A stretch of 64,000 nt of DNA from Streptomyces fradiae ATCC 10745 = DSM 40063 (GTDB lineage: Bacteria > Actinomycetota > Actinomycetes > Streptomycetales > Streptomycetaceae). This document shows, piece after piece, positions 40,915 to 48,567 of the stretch. The DNA lies in assembly GCF_008704425.1 (NCBI RefSeq), contig NZ_CP023696.1:4814501-4878500 (forward strand), in the 5' to 3' direction. Positions within the stretch are counted from its first letter, which is position 1; each line of letters starts with the position of its first letter. The notes beneath the pieces are model-generated. The model saw nothing but the letters and a program-made list of their open reading frames with translations. It did no database searches and was not told where the DNA came from. A program made the position numbers and the translations under genes.

Positions 40915-41517
40915 ATGATCAGGGTGCTGGTGGTCGACGACCACGCCGTCGTGCGGGCCGGACTGGTGGCGCTCCTGAACACCGCCCTCGGCATCGAGGC
41001 CGTCGGCGAGGCCGCCGACGCGCAGAGCGCCCTCGCCGAGGCGGTCCGGCTCCGCCCCGACGTGGCCCTGCTCGACATCGACCTGCCCGGCGGCACCGAC
41101 GGCATCGCCCTCGCCGCCGCGCTCACCGCCCGCGTACCGGACTGCCGGCCGCTGATGCTGACCGCCCTGGACCGGCCCGGCCACCTGGAGCGGGCGCTGC
41201 GGGCGGGGGCGCGCGGCTACCTCCTCAAGAGCGCCACCGCCGAGGAGACCGCCGACGCCATCCGCCGCGTCGCCGAGGGCGGGCGCGCGCTGGACCCGCG
41301 GATGCGGGCGTCACGGCCCGAGCCCTGCCCGCTGACGGAGCGGGAGGCGGAGGCGCTCCGGCTGGCCGCGGTGGGCGCCACCGCCCGCGAGATCGCCGCC
41401 GACCTGTTCCTCAGCGTCGGCACGGTACGCAACCGCCTGTCGTCGGCGGTGGGAAAGCTGCACGCCAGAACCCTGGTCGACGCGATCGGCATAGCCCAGC
41501 GCCACGGCTGGATCTGA
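40915..41517 (+). CDS. NarL/LuxR-family response regulator
   Basis: 200 residues. The receiver domain has acidic pocket VVDDH (Asp8-Asp9), phospho-acceptor Asp54 in VALLDIDLPGG and Lys105 in ARGYLLKSAT. The C-terminal LuxR helix-turn-helix is LTEREAEALRLAAVGATAREIAADLFLSVGTVRNRLSSAVGKL. The tail KLHARTLVDAIGIAQRHGWI is typical of DesR-like regulators paired with HisKA_3 kinases, so the natural partner is the kinase at 32452-33867, separated from it by the rhs and membrane genes. Phosphorylation would license DNA binding; targets are unknown, with the inverted arms at 33886/33952 as a candidate site. Confidence 0.92.
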   Translation: MIRVLVVDDHAVVRAGLVALLNTALGIEAVGEAADAQSALAEAVRLRPDVALLDIDLPGGTDGIALAAALTARVPDCRPLMLTALDRPGHLERALRAGARGYLLKSATAEETADAIRRVAEGGRALDPRMRASRPEPCPLTEREAEALRLAAVGATAREIAADLFLSVGTVRNRLSSAVGKLHARTLVDAIGIAQRHGWI

Positions 41518-41554
41518 CCCGCCCCCCAGGGCCCGTGCCCCGGCCCACCCCTCC

Positions 41555-41717
41555 CCAGCCCCGGCCCCCCTCCCCAGCCCCTGAAGGCACCCCTTCCCAG
41601 CCCCGGAAGGCACTCCTCCCCAGCCCCGGAAGACACCTTTCCCCAGGCCCAGAAGACACCCTCTCCAGGCCCGGAAGACACCCCTCCCCAGGCCCGGCAG
41701 GCGCCTTTCCCCAGGTC
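41555..41717. repeat. 23-bp degenerate tandem repeat between regulator and acetyltransferase
   Basis: The CCCAG element ends at 41577, 41600, 41623, 41646, 41668, 41691 and 41714, i.e. every 22-23 bases. The unit is roughly CCCCGGAAGACACCCCTTCCCAG. It fills the convergent spacer 41518-41794, which holds no gene. Confidence 0.85.
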
Positions 41718-41794
41718 CCGGCCCGCACCCGCCACAAAGCACCCGGACCCCGCCCCCACCACCGGGCCCCGGCCGCCCCCTCCTCCCACCCCCT

Positions 41795-42433
41795 TCAGCG
41801 GGCGACCAGCAGCGCCTCGGCGCACACCGCCCGGTAGCCCGCAGCCTGGAAGGCGCGCACGCTGCGGGCGTTGCCCGGCGACTGCTGCGCCCACACATGC
41901 CCGTCCGGCACCAGGTGCCGCGCCGCCAGCGCCAGCCGTACGCCCAGCCCCCGGCCCCGCGCGTCCTCGTCCACCTCGACCGCGGCCTCCCAGCGGCCCG
42001 CGACGGCCCGCCCCAGCACGAGCACCCCGCCGTCCGCCCGCCACACCCGCACGTCGTCCCGGTACTTCCGCGCCCGCGCCACCCGCGGGTGCTCCGGGTC
42101 CTCGATCGCGCGCAGCGGCAGGGGCGGCTCACCGGGGAGGGCGGGCGCCACGGTCAGCAGGTCGACGGTGCCCACGAAGCGCCCGGTGCGGCGGATGAGC
42201 GACGCCAGGAACAGCGGGCTCATGGAGGCGGCGAGCGGGTCGCTCCCGGCGGCGGCCAGCTCACCCCGGATCCAGGCGGGGTCCTCGTCGAGGAAGACCA
42301 GGGAGTGCGCGGTGAAGGCCAGCACCCCGGCGTCGCGCGGGCTCGGTTGCGGGACGATCCGCGTGGTGCCGTCCGGCACCGGGAAGTCGCCGCGCGCCGC
42401 GGCCTTAAGGACACGTGCCACCTCATCGCTCAT
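41795..42433 (-). CDS. GNAT-family N-acetyltransferase
   Basis: 212 residues from an ATG. The N-terminal half (VLAFTAHSLVFLDEDPAWIRGEL) is a non-catalytic domain. The C-terminal half is a GNAT fold with the acetyl-CoA loop EVDEDARGRGLGVRLALAARH and the late motif SPGNARSVRAFQAAGYRAV, as in acetyltransferases acting on small molecules or protein N-termini. Substrate unknown. It is convergent with the response regulator and divergent from the EF-hand gene, and appears to mark the return to conserved chromosome on the right of the rhs island. Confidence 0.88.
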   Translation of the reverse strand: MSDEVARVLKAAARGDFPVPDGTTRIVPQPSPRDAGVLAFTAHSLVFLDEDPAWIRGELAAAGSDPLAASMSPLFLASLIRRTGRFVGTVDLLTVAPALPGEPPLPLRAIEDPEHPRVARARKYRDDVRVWRADGGVLVLGRAVAGRWEAAVEVDEDARGRGLGVRLALAARHLVPDGHVWAQQSPGNARSVRAFQAAGYRAVCAEALLVAR

Positions 42434-42525
42434 GCCCCCATCGTCCTCCCCGGCCCACGGCGTCCGCCCGGACCCCCTGCCGTTACTCTTACGGCCGTAG
42501 TACAGACATATGAAGGGGTGGAGCG

Positions 42526-42741
42526 ATGGCGGACATCGAGTCTGCGCGCAAGGCTTTCGACCGTTACGACGTGAACGGCGACGGGTTCATCACGGCCGCG
42601 GAGTACAAGAGCGTCATGGCGCAGCTCGGCGACTTCCACGTCACCGAGCCGGTCGCCCAGGCGGTCATCAATGCCCAGGACGGCAACGGCGACGGCCTCC
42701 TGAGCTGGGACGAGTTCTGGACCCACCTCAACAAGTCCTGA
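42526..42741 (+). CDS. Two-EF-hand calcium-binding protein
   Basis: 71-residue cytoplasmic calcium-binding protein. Two canonical 12-residue loops are visible: residues 15-26 (DVNGDGFITAAE) and 52-63 (DGNGDGLLSWDE), each with acidic ligands at positions 1, 5 and 12, Asn at 3 and Gly at 6. This is the size and layout of the short CabB-type proteins described in Streptomyces (name from memory). ATG with AAGGGGTGGAG upstream. A 10-bp palindrome TACGGCCGTA lies at 42490-42499 in the promoter region. Confidence 0.93.
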   Translation: MADIESARKAFDRYDVNGDGFITAAEYKSVMAQLGDFHVTEPVAQAVINAQDGNGDGLLSWDEFWTHLNKS

Positions 42742-42756
42742 CCCAAGCAGGCCCAA

Positions 42757-42787
42757 GGGGGCGCCCCACACCACGCGGGGCGCCCCC
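42757..42787 (+). terminator. Terminator after the EF-hand gene
   Basis: GGGGGCGCCCC and GGGGCGCCCCC pair perfectly around a 9-base loop, 16 bases after the stop. Confidence 0.8.
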
Positions 42788-42901
42788 TCGGCACAGCCGG
42801 CCCGCGCACGCCGCCCCGTCGCTCACGGGCAGCGGCTCCCGCAAGCTTCACGGCTCCTCACCGAGTGAGCGCAAGGGGGCCGGGCCGACGTATGGCCCGC
42901 G

Positions 42902-43294
42902 TCAGACCTTGACGATGCGGACACCGGGGCCGCAGAGCATGAGAAGGTCCTCAGGGTCCGAAGTCAGGACGGTAGCCGGGGCCGGTGAGGCGAGAGCGGT
43001 GGCGGCGACGATGGCGTCGAGGGCGTACTTGTGCCCGTGCAGCCCCGCTCCGGCGAGCAGCCTGCTGGCGCGGCGGGCGATGGCTTCGGTGGGCGGGATG
43101 ACGTTCACACGGGAGACGGCGTAGTCGAAGCGTGCCTGATTCACCTTGGGGTCGCGTGCTTCGACGAGTGTGACGGAGCTGATGACGACGCGGACGTCCT
43201 CGGCTTCGGCCGCGGCCAGCCACTCGGTGATGTCGGGCGAGCGCCGTACGAGTCCGGACATGCCTTCGCAGTCCAGAACGAGCGTGCCGCTCAC
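42902..43294 (-). CDS. PIN-domain toxin, VapC-like
   Basis: 130-residue ribonuclease-type toxin. The acidic PIN residues are in place: Asp8 (LVLDCEG), Glu45 (VTLVEAR), Asp93 (YALDAIVAATAL) and Asp113 (LTSDPEDLL), coordinating metal for RNA cleavage in this family. The GTG start overlaps the antitoxin stop (GTGA), the usual coupled arrangement. The RNA target is not predictable from sequence. Confidence 0.9.
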   Translation of the reverse strand: MSGTLVLDCEGMSGLVRRSPDITEWLAAAEAEDVRVVISSVTLVEARDPKVNQARFDYAVSRVNVIPPTEAIARRASRLLAGAGLHGHKYALDAIVAATALASPAPATVLTSDPEDLLMLCGPGVRIVKV

Positions 43295-43563
43295 GCGGCG
43301 TCCGCCGAACCCGCGGCGTTACCCCGGAGAATCGCACGCTTGTCGTCGACCGCCGACTGATCGACCGGACCGTGCTCGGCTTCCGCGTCCTCGATGAGCT
43401 CGCGCAGTCTGTCCCGCTCCAGCTGACGCTGGATGAGGGCCTCGACGTAGGCGGACATGCCGCGCTTGCCCGTACGCGCTTTGAGGGCGGCGATGGTGCC
43501 TTCGTGGAGCGAGACGGACACAGGGCGGACGGGCCCTTCGCCGGGCGCCGGGGAGGTTGCCAT
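43291..43563 (-). CDS. Antitoxin, ribbon-helix-helix VapB/CopG-like
   Basis: 90 residues from ATG 43563, chosen because TAAAGT stands 7 bases before it (leaderless); an in-frame GTG at 43572 is the alternative. The strand-helix-helix segment RPVSVSLHEGTIAALKAR plus RGMSAYVEALIQRQLERDRL is the DNA-binding dimerisation unit. The acidic C-terminal part (ELIEDAEAEHGPVDQSAVDD) would wrap the toxin. It overlaps the PIN toxin and lies just downstream of a palindrome that is the obvious autoregulatory operator. Confidence 0.87.
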   Translation of the reverse strand: MATSPAPGEGPVRPVSVSLHEGTIAALKARTGKRGMSAYVEALIQRQLERDRLRELIEDAEAEHGPVDQSAVDDKRAILRGNAAGSADAA

Positions 43564-43570
43564 GGCGTCC

Positions 43571-43591
43571 ACTTTAACAAGACTCTTGTTA
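43571..43591 (-). promoter_or_regulatory. vapBC-like operator and -10 box
   Basis: TAACAAGA-C-TCTTGTTA (43575-43591) is a perfect 8-1-8 palindrome. Its left edge overlaps the minus-strand -10 TAAAGT (43571-43576), so bound antitoxin would occlude RNA polymerase. Confidence 0.7.
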
Positions 43592-43722
43592 TGTGATGTC
43601 GGGGTGGGGCTTGGAGCGACCCGGCCCCGGCGTCCAATGTCGGGTGGGTAGCACGGGCCACCCGCTCAAGCGGCCGGCGGCGAGAGCGCGCCAGGGACTC
43701 CTCCGCTGCGGGGGAAGACCCC

Positions 43723-43752
43723 GGCGGCGCGCTCGCACACAAGCGCGCCGCC
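43723..43752 (-). terminator. Terminator of sdaA
   Basis: GGCGGCGCGCT and AGCGCGCCGCC pair around an 8-base loop, 14 bases past the sdaA stop. Confidence 0.75.
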
Positions 43753-43765
43753 AGGGCCCCCGAGG

Positions 43766-45133
43766 TCAGCACTCGATGATGTTGACCGCGAGGCCGCCTC
43801 GCGCCGTCTCCTTGTACTTGACGGACATGTCCGCGCCCGTCTCCTTCATGGTCTTGATGACCTTGTCGAGGGAGACCTTGTGGCTGCCGTCGCCGCGCAT
43901 GGCCATGCGGGCCGCCGTGACGGCCTTCACCGCGGCCATGCCGTTGCGCTCGATGCAGGGGATCTGGACCAGGCCGCCCACCGGGTCGCAGGTCAGGCCC
44001 AGGTTGTGCTCCATGCCGATCTCGGCGGCGTTCTCCACCTGCTCCGGGGAGCCGCCCAGGACCTCGGCGAGGGCGCCCGCCGCCATGGAGCAGGCGGAGC
44101 CGACCTCGCCCTGGCAGCCGACCTCGGCGCCGGAGATGGAGGCGTTCTCCTTGAACAGCATGCCGACTGCGCCCGCCGCGAGGAGGAAGCGCACGACGCC
44201 GTCCTCGTCGGCGCCCGGCACGAAGTTCATGTAGTAGTGCAGCACCGCCGGGATGATGCCGGCCGCGCCGTTGGTCGGGGCGGTGACGACCCGGCCGCCG
44301 GCGGCGTTCTCCTCGTTGACCGCCATGGCGTACAGGGTGATCCACTCCATGGCCAGGGCCTGCGGGTCGCCCTCGGAGCGCAGCTTGCGGGCGGTCGTGG
44401 CGGCGCGGCGGCGGACCTTGAGGCCGCCGGGCAGGATGCCCTCGCGGGACATGCCCCGGTCGACGCACTCGCGCATGACGCGCCAGATCTCCAGCAGGCC
44501 CGCGCGGATCTCCGCCTCGGTGCGCCACGCCTTCTCGTTCTCCAGCATCAGCGCGGAGATCGACAGGCCGGTCTCGCGGGTGAGGCGCAGCAGCTCGTCG
44601 CCGGTGCGGAAGGGGTACTTCAGGACCGTGTCGTCCAGCTTGATCCGGTCCTCGCCGACGGCGTCCTCGTCCACGACGAACCCGCCGCCGACCGAGTAGT
44701 ACGTCTTCTCCAGCAGCGTCTCGCCGTTCTCGCCGTACGCCCACACGGTCATGCCGTTGGCGTGGTAGGGGAGCGCCTTGCGGCGGTGCAGCACCAGGTC
44801 GGTGTCGAAGTCGAAGCCGATCTCGTGAACGCCGAGCAGGTTGATCCGCCCGCTGTCCTTGATCCGCTGGACCCTGTCGTCGGCCGTCTCCACGTCGACG
44901 GTGCGGGGCGAGTCGCCCTCCAGGCCGAGCAGGACGGCCTTGGGGGTGCCGTGGCCGTGGCCGGTCGCGCCCAGGGAGCCGTACAGCTCGCAGCGGACCG
45001 CCGTGGTGGAGGCGAGGAGGCCCTCGTTCTTCAGGCGGCGCGCGAACATCCGGGCCGCCCGCATGGGGCCGACCGTGTGGGAGCTGGACGGGCCGATGCC
45101 GACCGAGAACAGGTCGAAGACCGAGATGGCCAC
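43766..45133 (-). CDS. sdaA: L-serine ammonia-lyase SdaA (single-chain)
   Basis: Deaminates L-serine to pyruvate and ammonia with a [4Fe-4S] cluster. GTG with GGAG upstream; 455 residues. The beta domain starts AISVFDLFSVGIGPSSSHTVGPMRAA. The alpha domain has the cluster cysteines in EVGCQGEVGSACSM and LTCDPVGGLVQIPCIERNGMAA, and the conserved VTAPTNGAAGIIPAVLHYY. It is followed by its own terminator and separated from glyA by a hairpin, so it is a separate transcript although functionally linked with glyA, gcvH and gcvT. Confidence 0.96.
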   Translation of the reverse strand: MAISVFDLFSVGIGPSSSHTVGPMRAARMFARRLKNEGLLASTTAVRCELYGSLGATGHGHGTPKAVLLGLEGDSPRTVDVETADDRVQRIKDSGRINLLGVHEIGFDFDTDLVLHRRKALPYHANGMTVWAYGENGETLLEKTYYSVGGGFVVDEDAVGEDRIKLDDTVLKYPFRTGDELLRLTRETGLSISALMLENEKAWRTEAEIRAGLLEIWRVMRECVDRGMSREGILPGGLKVRRRAATTARKLRSEGDPQALAMEWITLYAMAVNEENAAGGRVVTAPTNGAAGIIPAVLHYYMNFVPGADEDGVVRFLLAAGAVGMLFKENASISGAEVGCQGEVGSACSMAAGALAEVLGGSPEQVENAAEIGMEHNLGLTCDPVGGLVQIPCIERNGMAAVKAVTAARMAMRGDGSHKVSLDKVIKTMKETGADMSVKYKETARGGLAVNIIEC

Positions 45134-45191
45134 GGGAGTACTCCTAGGTGGTAGACGCCGCTGTCTGCCGATGGGGGGTGGTGCAGGGGCT

Positions 45192-45220
45192 GGGGGAGAG
45201 GGAGGGGGAGGGGGAGGGGG
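45192..45220 (+). other. G-quadruplex-prone tract upstream of sdaA
   Basis: Five G-runs of 5, 3, 5, 5 and 5 are separated by loops of three, one, one and one bases on the plus strand, the template strand for sdaA, 59-87 bases before its start. Further GGGG runs follow at 45224 and 45231. Four or more G-runs with one-base loops fit the canonical quadruplex pattern. Confidence 0.6.
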
Positions 45221-45250
45221 CCCGGGGACCGGGGACCGGGCGGACATGGT

Positions 45251-45297
45251 GCGGGGCACCGCACCCACTCGTCTTCCAGTGTGGCGCGGTGCCCCGC
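45251..45297 (-). terminator. Terminator of the gcvT-gcvH-glyA operon
   Basis: GCGGGGCACCGC and GCGGTGCCCCGC form a perfect 12-bp stem around 23 bases, about 50 bases past the glyA stop. Confidence 0.65.
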
Positions 45298-45346
45298 GGT
45301 GTGGCCGGTGACCTTCCCCACGCCGCCGGGGCGCGGGGGCGGGGTC

Positions 45347-46606
45347 CTACAGGCCGGGGTACAGCGGGTGCCTGTCGGCCAGGGCCGTCACCCGGGCCTT
45401 CAGCGCGTCGGCGTCGTACGACGGCTTCAGCGCCTCGGCGATGATGTCGGCGACCTCGGCGAAGTCCTCCGCCTGGAAGCCGCGCGTGGCCAGCGCCGGG
45501 GTGCCGATGCGCAGGCCGGAGGTGACCATCGGGGGCCGCGGGTCGTTCGGGATGGCGTTCCGGTTGACGGTGATGCCGATCCCGTGGAGGCGGTCCTCGG
45601 CCTGCTGGCCGTCGAGCTCGCTGTTGCGCAGGTCGACCAGGACCAGGTGCACGTCCGTGCCGCCGGAGAGGACGGAGACGCCCGCCTCGGTGACGTCGTC
45701 GCGGACCAGGCGCTCGGCGATGATCCGCGCGCCGTCCAGGGTGCGCTGCTGGCGCTCCTTGAACTCCTCGCTCGCCGCGACCTTGAACGAGACCGCCTTC
45801 GCCGCGATGACGTGCTCCAGCGGGCCGCCCTGCTGGCCGGGGAAGACCGCGGAGTTGATCTTCTTGGCCAGCTCGGCGGTCGACAGGATGACACCGCCGC
45901 GCGGGCCGCCCAGCGTCTTGTGCGTCGTGGTGGTGACCACGTGGGCGTGCGGCACCGGGTTCGGGTGGAGCCCGGCCGCGACGAGGCCCGCGAAGTGGGC
46001 CATGTCGACCATCAGGTACGCGCCGACCTCGTCCGCGATCCGGCGGAAGGCGGCGAAGTCCAGCTGCCGCGGGTACGCGGACCAGCCGGCGACGATCAGC
46101 TTCGGCTTGGACTCCTTGGCGAGGCGCTCGACCTCGGCCATGTCGACCTGGCCCGTGGCGTCGTCGACGTGGTAGGCGACGACGTTGTAGAGCTTGCCGG
46201 AGAAGTTGATCTTCATGCCGTGGGTCAGGTGCCCGCCGTGGGCGAGGTTCAGACCCATGATCGTGTCGCCCGGCTTGAGCAGGGCGAACATCGCCGCGGC
46301 GTTGGCCTGGGCACCGGAGTGCGGCTGCACGTTGGCGTGCTCGGCGCCGAAGAGCTCCTTGATGCGGTCGATGGCGATCTGCTCGACCACGTCGACGTGC
46401 TCGCAGCCGCCGTAGTAGCGGCGGCCGGGGTAGCCCTCGGCGTACTTGTTGGTGAGGACGGAGCCCTGGGCCTCCATGACCGCGACCGGAGCGAAGTTCT
46501 CCGAGGCGATCATCTCCAGGGTGTTCTGCTGGCGGCGGAGCTCGGCGTCGACGGCGGCGGCGACGTCCGGGTCCAGCTCGTGGAGAGGGGTGTTCAGAAG
46601 CGACAT
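45347..46606 (-). CDS. glyA: Serine hydroxymethyltransferase GlyA
   Basis: PLP enzyme interconverting serine and glycine with tetrahydrofolate. 419 residues from an ATG. The PLP-lysine motif is VTTTTHKTLGGPRGG (Lys near 230). Other hallmarks are NTLEMIASENFAPVAVMEAQGS, TNKYAEGYPGRRYYGGCEHVD, QPHSGAQANAA and VDMAHFAGLVAAGLHPNPV. It lies 34 bases downstream of gcvH and so shares the glycine-riboswitch transcript. Together the operon splits and interconverts glycine and serine, supplying methylene-tetrahydrofolate. Confidence 0.97.
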   Translation of the reverse strand: MSLLNTPLHELDPDVAAAVDAELRRQQNTLEMIASENFAPVAVMEAQGSVLTNKYAEGYPGRRYYGGCEHVDVVEQIAIDRIKELFGAEHANVQPHSGAQANAAAMFALLKPGDTIMGLNLAHGGHLTHGMKINFSGKLYNVVAYHVDDATGQVDMAEVERLAKESKPKLIVAGWSAYPRQLDFAAFRRIADEVGAYLMVDMAHFAGLVAAGLHPNPVPHAHVVTTTTHKTLGGPRGGVILSTAELAKKINSAVFPGQQGGPLEHVIAAKAVSFKVAASEEFKERQQRTLDGARIIAERLVRDDVTEAGVSVLSGGTDVHLVLVDLRNSELDGQQAEDRLHGIGITVNRNAIPNDPRPPMVTSGLRIGTPALATRGFQAEDFAEVADIIAEALKPSYDADALKARVTALADRHPLYPGL

Positions 46607-46640
46607 CACGCGGTCCCTAGGGGTGTGGGTGTCGGGCTGG

Positions 46641-47015
46641 TCAGCCGGCGAACTCGGTGTACTCGTCGGCGGAGAGCAGGTCCTCCGGCGCCTCCGTCAC
46701 GCGCACCTTGAACAGCCAGCCGCCCTCGAACGGCGCGGTGTTCACCAGGGAGGGGTCGTCCACGACCGCCTGGTTGGCCTCGACGACCTCACCGGTGACC
46801 GGCGAGTAGAGGTCGCTGACCGACTTGGTGGACTCCAGCTCACCGCAGGTCTCGCCCGCGGTGACGGTGGAGCCGGCTTCCGGGAGCTGGACGTACACGA
46901 CGTCGCCGAGGGCGTTCGCCGCGTGTTCCGTGATGCCGACCGTCGACACGCCGTCCTCGGCGGCCGACAGCCACTCGTGCTCCTTGCTGTAGCGCAGCTG
47001 CTGGGGGTTGCTCAT
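46641..47015 (-). CDS. gcvH: Glycine cleavage system H protein GcvH
   Basis: Lipoyl carrier shuttling the aminomethyl group between GcvP, GcvT and dihydrolipoamide dehydrogenase. 124 residues from an ATG with AGGAGAA 8 bases upstream. The lipoylated Lys64 is in GELESTKSVSDLYSPVTGEVVE, and the rest shows HEWLS, ITEHAANALGDVVYVQLPE and the C-terminal GGWLFKVRV. Middle gene of the gcvT-gcvH-glyA operon. No gcvP occurs in this window. Confidence 0.97.
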   Translation of the reverse strand: MSNPQQLRYSKEHEWLSAAEDGVSTVGITEHAANALGDVVYVQLPEAGSTVTAGETCGELESTKSVSDLYSPVTGEVVEANQAVVDDPSLVNTAPFEGGWLFKVRVTEAPEDLLSADEYTEFAG

Positions 47016-47112
47016 GACTCGAATTCTCCTGTACGGGCGAGAGTGCTGGTGAACGGGGAGGGGGTGGGCGGGATCGGTGCCCCGCGCCGTGAGCGGCCTG
47101 CTCGCGAGCGTG

Positions 47113-48228
47113 TCACTTCCGCCGCTTGTAGAAGGGCAGCGCCACGACCTCGTACGGCTCGTGGGTACCACGGATGTCGACGCCCACGCCCGGCGCGCCC
47201 GGCTCGGCGTGCGCCGCGTCCACGTACGCCATGGCGATCGGCTTGCCGAGCGTGGGGGAGGGGGCGCCGGAGGTGACCTCGCCGACCACCTCGCCGCCCG
47301 CGACGACGGCCATCCCGGCGCGCGGCACACGGCGGCCCTCGGCGACCAGGCCGACCAGCTTGCGCGGCGGCGCGGCCGCGGCGCGCTCGGCGGCGGCCTC
47401 CAGCGCGGAGCGGCCCACGAAGTCGCCGGTCTTCTCGAACTTCACGACCCGGCCGAGACCCGCGTCGAACGGGGTCAGGTCCGTGGTCAGCTCGTGCCCG
47501 TACAGCGGCATGCCCGCCTCCAGGCGCAGCGTGTCCCGGCAGGACAGGCCGCACGGGATCAGCCCGGCGCCCTGGCCCGCCTCGGTCAGCGCCTTCCACA
47601 GGGTCTCGGCGTGCTCGGGCGCCGTGAACAGCTCGAAGCCGTCCTCACCGGTGTAGCCGGTGCGGGCGATCAGCGCCGGGACGCCGGCGACCGTGCCCGG
47701 CAGGCCCGCGTAGTACTTCAGGCCGTCCAGGTCGGCGTCGGTGAGCGACTTCAGGATGCCGGGGGACTCGGGGCCCTGCACGGCGATCAGCGCGTAGGCG
47801 TCCCGGTCGTCGCGGACCTCGGCGTCGAAGCCGGCGGCGCGCTCGTTCAGCGCGTCCAGCACCACCTGCGCGTTGGAGGCGTTGGCGACGACCATGTACT
47901 CCTGCTCGGCGAGCCGGTACACGATGAGGTCGTCGAGGATGCCGCCGTCCTCGCGGCAGATCATGGTGTAGCGGGCCCGGCCCACGCCGACGCCGCCGAT
48001 GTTGCCGACCAGGGCGAAGTCGAGGAGGGCGGCGGCCTGGGCGCCGGTCACGGTGATCTCACCCATGTGGGAGAGGTCGAACAGGCCGGCGGCGGTGCGG
48101 ACGGCGACGTGCTCGTCGCGCTCGCTGCCGTAGCGCAGCGGCATGTCCCAGCCGGCGAAGTCGGTCATGGTCGCGCCCAGCGAGCGATGCAGTGCGTCGA
48201 GGGCCGTACGGCGGGGGGTAGTGCTCAT
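47113..48228 (-). CDS. gcvT: Aminomethyltransferase GcvT
   Basis: T protein of the glycine cleavage system, transferring the methylene carbon to tetrahydrofolate and releasing ammonia. 371 residues from an ATG with GGGAG 7 bases upstream. Signature segments are MTDFAGWDMPLRYGSERDEHVAVR, GLFDLSHMGEI, the catalytic-region NIGGVGVGRARYTMICREDGG, and GLSCRDTLRLEAGMPLYGHEL. The N-terminal boundary is set by the upstream glycine riboswitch, whose second aptamer ends about 43 bases before the ATG. First gene of the operon. Confidence 0.97.
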   Translation of the reverse strand: MSTTPRRTALDALHRSLGATMTDFAGWDMPLRYGSERDEHVAVRTAAGLFDLSHMGEITVTGAQAAALLDFALVGNIGGVGVGRARYTMICREDGGILDDLIVYRLAEQEYMVVANASNAQVVLDALNERAAGFDAEVRDDRDAYALIAVQGPESPGILKSLTDADLDGLKYYAGLPGTVAGVPALIARTGYTGEDGFELFTAPEHAETLWKALTEAGQGAGLIPCGLSCRDTLRLEAGMPLYGHELTTDLTPFDAGLGRVVKFEKTGDFVGRSALEAAAERAAAAPPRKLVGLVAEGRRVPRAGMAVVAGGEVVGEVTSGAPSPTLGKPIAMAYVDAAHAEPGAPGVGVDIRGTHEPYEVVALPFYKRRK

Positions 48229-48270
48229 GAAAGGGCTCCCAGGTCCGGGGCATGGGTGGCGAGGACGATC

Positions 48271-48480
48271 CTCCCCATCTGTCATCGGAACCTGAGAGGT
48301 TCGCCGTGAACCCTCGCGGGACGCGGCTTGCACCTTGGGTGGAGCGTCCCCCGGCGGTGCGGGGAGCGGCTCGCTTTTCAGATCTGCCTCATCACGTGCG
48401 GTGCGGGGCCTGAGAGATTCAAGGGAGGAACTTGCTCCTTCGGCGTCCGGGCCGGCACGGCCCGGAACTCTCCCGCACGG
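48271..48480 (-). ncRNA. Tandem glycine riboswitch upstream of gcvT
   Basis: Reading leftward, the first aptamer shows GCGGGAGAG, GCCGAAGGAGCAAG and GAATCTCTCAGGC. The second shows CACCCAAGGTGCAAGCC, GAACCTCTCAGGTTCC and GATGACAGATGGGGAGG. These are the conserved cores of the two-aptamer glycine riboswitch. Family knowledge: in Streptomyces such elements switch the gcv genes on when glycine is high. The second aptamer's first strand (GGCAGATCTGAAAAGCGAG) is less canonical. Confidence 0.9.
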
Positions 48481-48567
48481 ATTCGAGCGGCCTGTATGAG
48501 GTTGTCGGCGCGCACATCATCGCACGAGGGCCCCGATCGGCAAACCCTCGGCTTGTCGGCAAATCGC

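Noticed and set aside
33976..41184. A 2402-codon open frame on the minus strand opposite rhs and neighbouring genes
   Set aside because: Its product is monotonous Val/Gly/Ala/Arg/Leu with no domain, it spans two genes and spacers, and it arises because stop codons are scarce in GC-rich DNA. The plus-strand rhs protein has clear family motifs.
41555..41717. CRISPR-like 23-bp array
   Set aside because: Units abut directly with no spacers; it is a degenerate tandem repeat.
42902..43563. Toxin-antitoxin genes as part of the rhs immunity system
   Set aside because: They are convergent to and separated from rhs by two core-like genes and form a complete VapBC-type module of their own.
43592..43765. 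tRNA gene between the toxin-antitoxin module and sdaA
   Set aside because: No T-loop GTTCRA box or acceptor stem could be found; only the sdaA terminator hairpin is recognisable.
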